The notes beneath the pieces were generated by a model. It searched no databases and was not told the DNA's origin. It saw only the letters and a program-made list of their open reading frames with translations. Shown here in pieces: positions 26,001 to 38,800 of a stretch of DNA of 64,000 nt; within the stretch, counting starts at the first letter, position 1, and each line of letters opens with the position of its first letter. The position numbers were made by a program, and so were the translations under genes. The DNA comes from Gigantopelta aegis (Eukaryota; Mollusca; Gastropoda; Neomphalida; Peltospiridae), in contig NC_054706.1 of the NCBI RefSeq assembly GCF_016097555.1, positions 73,872,674 to 73,936,673 of the forward strand, written 5' to 3'.

Positions 26001-29000
26001 GAGAAACCTGCCAAATTGGTTTTCATATCAATTTTTAATCAATAGATCTTATATATGCACTCTCCTCAAAGACAAGATAGCACAAAGCACAGAATTTAAC
26101 ATACATGTTGTACAGCACTTAGCTGCATATCAATTTTGTTTTATTTTCGGTTTTATAAAAACATACCCAATTCATTTCCTCAAAAAAAAAATCCTGTATT
26201 GAAACATTAAAATGTCTTCACCAGGAAACTGTGTGTCTGACATGTTTGTTGTTGGTTTATGGGTTAGGAAGGCGAGTGTTTGATCTTGTGTGTTGTTTGT
26301 TGACAGTTGAACGCGGTGATTGCCGACTAGATCGACTCGAGATGCTGGTTGCCGAAGCCGAGAAGAAAGTCGTGGATCTCACAGCGGTTGTTCTCAACGG
26401 CTCATCGGGAAATGTCAACATCTCACCCGCGCAGCAAAAGGTAGATGTCTTTACATCCTATCAGTCAAACATTTCTTGGTTTTTTAATAATAGGTATTTT
26501 GTCTGTTTGACACCCAATAGCTGAGGTATTTTTCATGCTGGGGTGTAATTACACATTATTTAATTCATTCATTATTTTTTACATTTCTTTTGTTCCTATT
26601 GTCCCTATCCTTTGTTTTCTTACTTTAAGATTGGGTTCACTTTTCCTCCCATTTTGACAGAGAACCTATGTTGTAAACATCTTTTGTGGTCTCTCTGTTA
26701 TTGTTTTCATTCATTCACTTTTTCATATATTCATTCATTTTAAAAGTAGTTTTATTATCCTCGGATCATTTCACAATATCAACATTCGGGAGACAGTTCA
26801 TTGTCTTACACAAAAATGCTTCAAAACGAGAATACGTTATAATATACATATTTCATGTGTTTTGAACAATGTAATAACGTAATAATACGTTATAATATAC
26901 ATATTTCATGTCTAAGTGTTTTGAACAATGTAATAACGTAATAATACGTTATAATATACATATTTCATGTCTAAGTGTTTTGAACAATGTAATAACGTAA
27001 TAATACGTTATAATATACATATTTCATGTCTAAGTGTTTTGAACAATGTAATAACGTAATAATATGTTATCTCTAAGTATGCACACTTGTCTGTAAACTG
27101 TTAGAAAGATACTCAGGTTATAGATCACCTTTATCTCTCAAACACTGACAGGTGGCTACACATCTATCATTCTCCATGCACAGTCAAACATGATATATAT
27201 GGCACCATGCTTAACATGCACCTGGCTATAATGGGCAGTTTCAGCTGCCTCTTCTGAAAACCTAGGGTGTTAGTCATAGATTGTAGTGTGATGTCTCCAT
27301 TTTATACTTTTAAAAAATATATTATTATAACTGATTATGATGGGATTTTGTTTGAAATTTCTTTTAAAGTGTTAGCCAACATTGATTTGCTTACTTATTA
27401 TAATATAAATATGTAATATTAAAACTTTTATTAAACTTTTATGTATTATTAATCAGCAGATTAATGACTGCAACATTTAGTAATTTTTATTGACAATAAG
27501 ATTATGTATTTAGTAATGAACTGGAAATTATTTTCAGATATTTTTCAAAGCAATATTTGATTCATGTATAAATACTTTATAAATTATTTAACATATATTT
27601 CTTGTAAATAATAGTTTGTTAACATTAATATGGCTTTAATTCTGCCTCACAACTGGTTTATAAAAGGTCATGGTGGGTGCTGTCTTGTCTGTGGGAAAGT
27701 GCATATAAAAGATTCCTTGCTACTAATAGAAACATGTATCAGGTTACCTCTAAGACAACATTTCCGAATTATCAAATGTTTAACCATCAATAACGGATGA
27801 TTAATAAATGAAGGTAATTTAGTAGTGTCATTAAACGAAACAAACTTTAACTCTGCATGTACTGAAGTAGAAATGCTAGCTCCACAATCATGTCATTGTT
27901 ATTTGCTAAGCAGGTTGTGTTTTTTCACCTGTGTAATTTACACACTGGAAATTAAATGTTTGTACAGTTCTATCAACTGTCTGTGTGATATCTTGGCATG
28001 AGAACTAAAATTGCATTGAGTGTAGAGGATTCAGTTCGGGAAGACTGCCACAACTAAACACTTGTTCATTCTTCATCCATGGTATGTCTGCCAGTTTTTA
28101 CAAATCCCACACAGCAGATTTCTCGCTTGCCCTCCCCACCCTTCAAACATGTGCCAAATAGGAGTATACCCAATTTTTTATCACTTTCGGGCAGTAAGAG
28201 CTTAGTCTGTTTTTAGAAATGTTTTATTAGCAGTTGTCTTTTACCGAGGAATCATCTAAGGTTTACAATGCTGGTGACAGTGATTCATGAGTGCATGTCA
28301 TCACAGCTATATTTATTCCAGTGATCTATCCAGTACTGGTTTCAATTTAGTGAACTAGTCTGGGAGTGGCAGTCCTCTATTGAACAGTGCTAAAAGAACA
28401 TATTGTCCAGTAAGGGATCTCCTAGGGAGTGGCTGTCCTCTGTTGAGCAGTGCTAAAAGGACGTATTGTCCAGTAAGGGATCTCCTAGGGAGTGGCTGTC
28501 CTCTGTTGAGCAGTGCTAAAAGGACGTATTGTCCAGTAAGGGATCTCCTAGGGAGTGGCTGTCCTCTGTTGAGCAGTGCTAAAAGGACGTATTGTCCAGT
28601 AAGGGATCTCCTAGGGAGTGGCTGTCCTCTGTTGAGCAGTGCTAAACGGACGTATTGTCCAGTAAGGGATCTCCTAGGGAGTGGCTGTCCTCTGTTGAGC
28701 AGTGCTAAAAGGACGTATTGTCCAGTAAGGGATCTCCTAGGGAGTGGCTGTCCTCTCTTGAGCAGTGCTAAAAGGACGTATTGTCCAGTAAGGGATCTCC
28801 TAGGGAGTGGCTGTCCTCTGTTGAGCAGTGCTAAAAGGACGTATTGTCCAGTAAGGGATCTCCTAGGGAGTGGCAGTCCTCTATTGAGCAGTGCTAAAAG
28901 GACGTATTGTCCAGTGAGGGATCTCCTAGGGAGTGGCAGTCCTCTGTTGAGCAGTGCTAAAAGGACGTATTGTCCAGTGAGGGATCTCCTAGGGAGTGGC

Positions 29001-32000
29001 AGTCCTCTGTTGAGCAGTGCTAAAAGGACATATTGTCCATTGAGGGATCTCCTAGGGAGTGGCTGCCTTTCTGTAGATGAGGCATAGAGATTCATAGAAG
29101 CAACAACTTTTTTGCCAAATGCCCATTTGACTGCATTGTGTGGAGATACGGACTTGATCGTATCATCTATAACAGTTTTGTTATTCAGATAGTTAGTCCT
29201 GTTTCAATTTCTAAATCACATGCTGTTTATCATATTTTGAATGTCACTCTTTCCATGTTTGATATCTAAAGATCACTGAATAGGCCATGTTTCTTTTCAT
29301 TTCCTTGTGCAGTGCATTTTGATACCTGTTTTGACTAGATATTCTCCAAATTATCCTAAAGGTTTTAAAATTTCTGCATTTTATATTGATTTTGTTCCTA
29401 TCATATATTAATAATTAAAAAAGAAAAGGCTGAGGAAATCTCTTTGGAAAGGTTATCTAACACAGTGTTATTCAGACAACTTATAATTGAGGAAAAAAAC
29501 ATCACAACCAAAGAGCAAAACCAACCAGGAAAATAGTTACCAGTTATTAAAAATATCTTGCCTATACTATTTAGTGACATTACCAGAAAGCGATAACTCC
29601 AATCTCTTTTATAGCAATACTTGCCAACCATGTTGATATTTTCTGTTTTATGCACATAAAAAAAAAAAATCTTATTGTGTTGAGTTTGATATTAAAATAA
29701 AGAGTGTGTAGAAATGTCTACTGTTGCATATTTATGAATTCAGTGAATAGATAATTTATTGTAATCTTTATTATAGGAGACGGAGAATCAACTTGGTGAC
29801 TGGGAGTATCGCCATCGGTTACTCAAAAGAATGAAGGCGGGATATGACCATGCTAGTGAGTGGATATTATTGACGGTTTCTCCGAGCTGTGTAATTGAGT
29901 TACATGTTAAGTGACAGCTGGGTACCACCATGTTGTTTGTACAGTGGAACTCTTCACTAACAGTATTATCTTTTTATGTAGATTTCACTTCATATAGGTT
30001 TAATAGAAATGTATATCGTCTCGGTATATATTATGACGCGGTATGTATTTTGGCGTGCTATCTTTAAATAGTAATTGTGCGTCACCAAAGAAAAGCTATG
30101 ACGTTAAATGCAGAAAGTTTTGTTGCACAAATGTTTTTTAAAGCAATGTTTAAAATTTGCCAGTTTGTGGTAAGTATAAACAATTAAAAATACCATGTAA
30201 TTAAAAGTACTATTTTCCATAAGCACTTTTTTAACATACATAAACATCCCTCTATCTCCAAATTTTCACAATTAATTTTACTCACCTGCTTCACGAAACA
30301 TTGTTGTCTGCTACTAGTGAAAGAAACACACAAGGCAATTAGATCACCCCTATGTCAGTCTATTTTTATGGACGTCTGAATGAGTCCTCTGTCCTTATTT
30401 TACATGCACTGCATATTGGGTCAGGATTACATGACGTTCAAAGTGCATATTACATCTTAAAATAATACCTATTCAATATGAATTGTGTAGTGGACATTGT
30501 TTATTATTCAAAACAAACAAAAATACTCTAGGGTTGTCAGATTTACTCAACCCTATCAATGTACAAAAAGTGACTAGTTTGCACAGGGCTTTATGGTTTA
30601 CATGTGACGATAGGGTTAACATTTATTTTATGGTGTTATTTTTTACATGTATTATTAATACGGAATTTATGGACCACCACACATCGTTTCCAGTTGTTTC
30701 AAGTTATTTTTCTTGAGTATTGGTCAATCAGAAGTTGTCTGGATGTTCCGTTTCAAAATCCATACTACATCAAAAAGGTTAGAATATCACAGTATACACA
30801 AACTAAAACTAAAACTAAAAAACTATATATTTAATTTAATGTTTATATTTTAATTATATATATACATTAGGTTATGTCTGTCAATAATAACAAGAAAAAC
30901 ATTGTTATTTTTATACTACGCGAGATCGTTGCTTATCCGCGCCAAAACCCATACCACGAGGATATTTTTAATATAAATGTTTACAATTGTTGTATGTATT
31001 TTTGTTGGCTATGCTCTATTGTTGTGGGTAGTGAGTGGAAAACATGAAAATATCATAAAACAAACATTTAATTCTATATTACATATTTTAAACTACAGCT
31101 ACCTGGAGAAGACAAAGCCTAGTTAGTTAGGCAAACTGAAGTCCAATCCTTTTGTTTGTGCAATAACATGTGTTTTCAATCAATCTAACGTTAAATCTGG
31201 TATCTAATGTACAGCTATATCGACACATTGTTTGATTATACAAGGAAATCTACTGCCACCACATAGGCTACTACTCCTACTAAAAAACAGCCAAGGGATT
31301 TTTATATGCACTTTATCAAAGACAGAACAGTATGTACCATTTCCTTTGGCATCCCCAAACCTAAGCCTCTGGTTGGAATGGGACATCGATCCCATGACAC
31401 ATTGCACCTCTGCTACTTCCTGTCCTGGATTTGATTAAGATATCTTTAACTGATCTGTGGCACTTCAGTTGTGTCATCTCCAGTTCCATCTATCCCTCTA
31501 CAAATGCTAGATAAAAAATTGTCATAGTTGGTGTCCAGTCTAGGTAAAAGTCATCTCCAGTTCCACCTATCTCTCTACAAATACTGGATTAAAAGTTATC
31601 ATAGTTGGTGTCCAGTCTAGGTAAAAGTCATCTCCAGTTCCACCTATCTCTCTACAAATGCTGGATTAAAAGTTATCATAGTTGGTATCCAGTCTAGGTA
31701 AAAGTCATCTCCAGTTCCACCTATCTCTCTACAAATGCTGGATTAAAAGTTATCATAGTTGGTGTCCAGTCTAGGTAATAGTCAAAGTTTGTTTTGGTTT
31801 ATAACACCACTAAAGCACATTGATTTATTAATCCTCAGCTATTGAATGTCAGACATTTGGTCATGGTGACACATACTCAGAAGAAACTACATTTTTTCAG
31901 TCTGGGAAAGTGCATACAAAAATAAAAATAAAGAGAAAAAATGTGCTCATATAGTGAAAGTGAGTTTCTCTTTTTAAGCCATATTTAACCATTAACAAAA

Positions 32001-35000
32001 ATATTAACACAGAATTGCTCCCCATTAAACAATGTGCTGAGGTGTTTGTGTTTCATATGTGGAATACTTTGTTCTCTATCATTATGTAATGTAATGTTCC
32101 AGATCTTTTGTTTTGTTGCAGGATGTGATGAGCAGTTGTACTCTTCTAGTCCTTTTTTGTGATGTTACAGATGTTTTATTTGTGATGTTACAGATGTTTT
32201 CTTTGTGATGTTATGGATGTTTTTGTGATGTTACAGATGTTTTGTTTGTGATGTTACAGATGTTTTGTTTGTGATGTTACAGATGTTTTATTTGTGATGT
32301 TACAGATGTTTTATTTGTGATGTTACAGATGTTTTATTTGTGATGTTACAGATGTTTTGTTTTGTTTGTGATGTTACAGATGTTTTGTTTGTGATGTTTA
32401 CAGATGTTTTATCTTGTGATGTTTACAGATGTTTTATCTTGTGATGTTTACAGATGTTTTGTCTTGTGATGTTACAGATGTTTTGTTTGTGATGTTACAG
32501 ATGTTTTGTTTTGTGATGTTACAGATGTTTTGTTTTCTTACAGGACCTCCTGACCCTCCCACCAACGTGTGTCTGTGTGTTACCAGCAGTTCGTCTCTTC
32601 TAGTCAGTTTTGGAGAACCGCTCAACCACAACGGGTCCGTGGTCACCAAGTATAAGAGTATGTAGCCACTTTGTAAATTAAATGTGTGGAGTGTGTCAGC
32701 TAGGCTGTAATTAAATGTGTGGAGTGTGTCAGTTAGGTTGTAAATTAAATGCATGGAGTGTCAGCTAGGCTGTAATTAAATGTGTGGAGTGTGTCAGCTA
32801 GGCTGTAAATTAAATATGTGGAGTGTTTCTTTTTCCTCTTTAGTTATTTTTGTGCTTATATCCAATTAAGGTTCAAGCACGCTGTCCTGGACACACTCAT
32901 CTCGGCTATCTGGACTGTGTCCAGGACAGTGGGTTAGTTGTTAGTGGTTAGTGAGAGACAAGTTGGTGTAGTGGCCTTAAACCTACCCACAGAGTCGTTA
33001 AACTTGCTCTCGGTGTGAACCGGTACCGGGAGTCGGTAAAACAAATGTGTGGATTATTTTTCTGCTAGGCTAAAAAGTAAAATGTAGATTGCATCTGCCA
33101 GGCAGTATCATAAAACTGAATATTACCCAGTTATGTGTGTCATAATTCATGTCTGGAAGGTATAATGATTTCTGTGGGGGATAAGAAGGTGGGAGGGATT
33201 GCTTAATAAGTAATATTCTAAAAATATTTTTCCTGTCTATGCTCAACAGAAATAGCTGTTCTATTCTTAATGCACCAATTTCATATTATTATTAACATTC
33301 ATGTGATTTATCCATATATATATAGATATAGATTTAGAAAATGTTTTTCTGAGCACCATGACTAAAGATAGGATATTAGATAGTGTTTTAACATATTACA
33401 TACCAATAATAAACTCCTTTCTTCTCCATAATGTTTTTGAAATGCATCCCAAGAATTTACATAAGTTTTATACACAAAGTTTTCTTTGTAGATAAGCATC
33501 ATATAAATTTCATTCATTAATTTATTTATTGTTCATTCATTCTGTACACTGCAGTTTGGTGATGGATTTTGTTTGACATCCATTAGTTCATCCGTTATTC
33601 ATTCATTCATTCATTCATTCAATTTCTCTTTCATCCATCCATTAATTCCTTCATTTGTTCATTAATTTTCAATACTGCAGTTTGGTGATTGATTTTGTTT
33701 GACATCCATTTGCTCATCTTTCATTCATTCATTCATTTTATTCATCCATCCATTCATTAATTAATTTGTTCATTCATTCTCAACTGCATTTTAGTGATGG
33801 ATTTCGTTTGACTCATCTTTTATTCATTCATTCATTGTTTCATTCATTTGATCAATTCATTTAGCCATCCATCCATCCATCCATCCATCCATCCATCCAT
33901 CCATCCATTCATTTGTTTATTAATTCTCAACACTGCAGTTTGGTGATGGATTTCATTTATTCTTTTATTCATTCATGAATTTTTCATTTTTCATTCATCC
34001 ATTAATTAATTAATTTATTCATTCATTCATTCTCAACATTAATTTTTTTCATCCATTGTTAATTTATTCATTCATCATGCCAGTACCTAGCTAGTACATT
34101 TAAAGATGAATCATCTTAGGAATGAACTGGACGCCACATGCTTATTATCAAAGAAGTCATACATAACAGGCTTGTTGCTGGAACTAAACCAAGTATATAC
34201 AGAACAAAGTGTCAACGGTTCTCTTACACAGCACAACAAAACCACAAAGCCTCTTGCCCGTTTTAATTCTCCTGCTACTCTCTACTAAACCAGCTTATTG
34301 TTTTGCAGTAAGAAGTGTTACCTCAAATCCCATGTGGAATTAAGAGCAATAACTTTCCTGTTCAGTAACCCAATTGATGTTTGCTTCCTTGGGAAGGAGA
34401 GCTTAAATTAATGAAGGCTTTCCCGTGTTTTCTTTTACCTGACTTTTCTGCAGCTCACAAATATTACGTCTTTATCTCATTAATATTTGATAGTACAGTT
34501 GTGAAATGACGACAATCGTCCTAATAGCTTGCATGCTAAAACGAACGTCATATAACCGTAAATAAGTGTGTTGAGTGTGTCATTAAATAAAACAGTTTCA
34601 TTTATTTACTTCCTGCTAAAACGATATCAAACTGAAATGTTAACAAGTTTGTCATTTGTTGTCGTAACCATTTAGGGTTATTCCAGATTTAGGTGGGTGG
34701 GAGTGGAAAGCATGAGTGATTTATTTGGGGAGTGTGGTTAATGGCTACTGAATCGCAAGAAGTGTTTTAAAATGTAAATAAAGCCATTGTTTTTCAATTT
34801 ATTCTTTTGATGTTTGATATTGGAAATATATTTAAATGCTCACTTCCCACCCATCTCATTAATGTTTATTTGAACATGGTAGATATAGTTGTTATTTAGG
34901 CTTCATACGGGTCATGAAAATTCTGGAAAGTCGTGAAATGTTTAAGTGTTACTTTCCTGGTCAGGAAAGTCATGGAATATTGAGTTGCATCATGGAAAAT

Positions 35001-35769
35001 GAAAATGGGTTGATCATTAACTTTTATCCTATTTAAAATAATGTAAGAAAAGATAAAACAAAATAATTTTTAATCACATCACAACATTGTGTAATAATGT
35101 TAGATCATGATCATTAAAAACAGTTTTGGAAAATACCTTTAAAAAGTCATTGAAAGTTATGGTATTTGACTGATGACAAAATATATGAATCCTGCTTATA
35201 TTTATCTATCTGATAAAAAAAAAAACTCTGATAACCAGTTTTATTTTATTTTTGAATGAACAGTTCCAAATCCAGTCCCAAAATAAATAAAACTAGTTAT
35301 TTAAGATTTTTATTTTATGAACATGAATACTCATGTAAAACAAACAATAAGCCAGTATGACAATTTTCTGTGATTTAATTATAAAACTTTACATTTCAGT
35401 TGAATGGAGTTTCGTTGAGAACTTCATGAGTTTGGCAGGGGAGGCAACTCTTGAGGATGTGAGGCAGCTAGCGTATGAGATAAAGCGGCTGCACAAGGGT
35501 GAGGCGTACTTCGTGAGAATGGCTGCATGGAACATGAAGGGTTACAGTGAATACATGCCAAGCAATCCACCATATGCAGTTCCATCTAGTAAGAATAACT
35601 TTATTTCTTAAATATATATTACAGTTTTAAAGCTCATGACAAGTGAAAATTATATCACTCTGGACATATAATTTGATAATAACTAATAACTGGTATAATA
35701 TCCTCTATATATACCATCCCGATCCATCTCCTACACATATTCTCTCTGTCTCTCTCTGTCTCTGTCTCT

Positions 35770-35804
<35 letters not shown>

Positions 35805-38800
35805 GTGTTTCTCTCTTCTCTCTCACTCCCCTCTTTCTCTCTGTGTCTGTCTGTCTCTCTCTCTCTCTTCCCCTCAAAAGATTTCTAAAGTTATTGTCTT
35901 CTGTTTTGCAGACTGGCGAGACATTGAAGGGGTGTCGTCTCGTACCGATGGTAAAGTGCAGTCTCTACAGACTTTGTTTCAGCAGGTCAAGCAGTGTCGG
36001 CCAGCTGATGCCTCGGAAATCAGAGGTTGGTTTGTACTTTGGTCAAACAAAATTTACTACCAATACATACTATTGGGTACTGAATTGGTCAGCAGGTGCT
36101 GCAGGCCTGTATTTAGACTTAGTACCACTGAGGTAAAATAAATTTCTTGTGATATCACTGAGATGATAAAAGTAGAAGCCATCCATTCATTATTGTGGAA
36201 GAAATTTGTTTATTTCTTACAGAATTGAAAGTGGTTAATGAGTTGATATAGTATATAAGCATTCTTTTGACTGAGACAAAATTTCACATTCAGCCAAATT
36301 TTCAGGGTAGAATTTCCTATTTGCAACTGTTTTTTGGTTTCCATTATGATGCATAAATTACAAAATGTTTTCAACTTGATATAAGGAAAAAAATTGGATT
36401 AGTGTATAGGATGGTTTTGTTTATCAGTGTGTGCAGTTCTTATGCCTCAGTCTGAAGTGATTTGTTAGCTAGTTCAGTCTGAACAGGTTTTTTAGCTGGC
36501 TCCCCAGGATTTGGAGAAGTCCTATATAAACTGTTTTTAAAACTGATTATTACATTTTGAATTTGTTTGCTGCAAATTAATATGTTTGTTATATTGATGT
36601 TATTGTACAATTTTCTGTTGAAAATAAATTGTTTTTATAGATTTGTCTGAGATTAATGTGTATGTATTGTGTGTTGTAGAATCTCCTCTACGACAGTGTG
36701 ATTCACCGCTACAGAGGAAGCGCATGAGTATCAAAAATCTCTTCATATCAACTCCAAAATTCCAGAAATCCTTAAAACGGTGAGTGTAATAAGTAGTGAC
36801 CTGTTATAAAGGATTGGCAGAGAACTTGCAATTTGAAATTTATTAAGTTAATAACAACTATTTTGTCAAACTTGAAAATCAATTTGTTAGTACTTTTGTT
36901 TTTTCTTTTCTTTTAATGTTATTAAAAAAATAATAAATTATATTTTAAATGATTGAGTAAGGGCTATTGTTTTTTAAAGGAATACATACAGTAGTAAAAT
37001 TCATGAAAATGTCATTTCAATCAATTAATGAAATAATTTAAAACATTTCATCCATGAATCTGTTTTCAGTGGTGTGTACATCGCATGTTTGTTGTAAAAT
37101 GAAGTAGTGGAATAATTTATTTATAAAAACATTTCATCCATGAATCTGTTTTCAGTGGTGTGTACATCGTATGTTTGTTGTAAAATGAAGTAGTGGAATA
37201 ATTTATTTATAAAAACATTTCATCCATGAATCTGTTTTCAGTGGCATGTACATATGTTTGTTGTACAATGAAGTAGTGGAATAATATGTTAATAAAGTTT
37301 CATCCATGAATCTGTTTTCAGTGGCGTGTACATAGCGTGTTTGTTGTACAACGGGGACCGAGTGCTAGTGACGTCGGAGGAACAGCTGCCGATCGTGGAG
37401 GTGGACGAGAACTTCTCCGGAACGTCCATCCAGTCCGAACTCTACTGGATCATGAAGGTCAGTCCTCGTCGCTAATACACAGATGTTTCTTTTCAATCAA
37501 ATCTAGGAGAATGAAAAATTGAACTGCTTTTTGCGAGGATAATGTTATCAGAGGAAAAAACTAAACTGCAAGAATTACATATTTGTGAAAAACGTGCAGT
37601 TTTTGTTTACCTGTAATTTTTATATTGGTTTGGGCAGGACGTAGCCCAGTGGTAAAGCACTCGCTTGATGTGCAGTTGGTCTAGAATCAATCCCCATCGG
37701 TGGGCCCATTGGGCTATTTCTCGTTCCAGCCAGTGCGTCACGACTGGTATATCAAAAGCTGTGATATATGCTATCCTGTCTGTGGGATGGTGTATATAAA
37801 AGATCCCTTGGTGCTGATCGAAATGAGTAGCCTATGAAGTAGCGACAGTGGGTGTCCTCTCTCTATATCTGTGTGGTCCTTAACCATATGTCCGACACCA
37901 TATAACTGTAAATAAAATGTGATGAGTGCATTGTTAAATAAAAAAATTCCTTCCTTCCTTACATTGGTTGTGTTATCACTAGGTAAGTATGAATAATAAT
38001 GAAAATTGGAAACATTTTCTAATGTTACGCCAGATTGGATTGAAGTAGATAATTATAGTATACTGTATTTGTGTTGTCTGATAAGAGAGTAGCAAGAATA
38101 AATGATAAAAGTGTTTGTTTATGATCGTTGTGTCTGTTGTCAGATTGCCAGTACGTGGGACGACGTGAAGTCACTGCGGCGCGACATGGACAAGAGCAGC
38201 AGTGCCGGCGTCGTTCACTTCCGTAACAAACTTCTACAGGCAGCATCCCTACTACAGGTACTGGTCACACACATACAACATGCTTCTTCTTTTTTTTGTC
38301 TTTAACACCCATACAAGATATTTTCATTTCTCTTAGTCTCTTTCTTCCATCAGAGTTCTGTTAGGACTGATGCAGAATGTCTTAGTTGAGCTACATTCTT
38401 TGATCAAGTGTCCTAATACATGTTTTGAAATATGTAGAGTCAAGAAACGTAGATTCTGTTCAAATAAACAAATATATATTCATAGATACTATAAATACAA
38501 GTCTCAAATCAACCATACAGCAGTTAATGATGAAGCCTAATAACCCATTTTGTTTGTTTGAATTAATATATAAATTGTTTGTGATTTTAATTAATATCAT
38601 ATTTATTTCATATTTCAATTAATATCTTATTTGTTTATTATTTTGATTAATATCTTGTTATTTAAATTAATATTTTGTTTGTTATTTAAATTAATCTATT
38701 TCTGTTTACAGAATTCTCTGGGTATCCATGACCTGGGTCAGTTCTACCACAAGCCCTTGAAGGACTCGAATGGCAGTATTGTTCTAGTCACGGTGAACCA

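Noticed and set aside
28355..29095. 235- and 246-codon frames on opposite strands
   Set aside because: By-products of the stop-free 63-bp unit; no coding bias.
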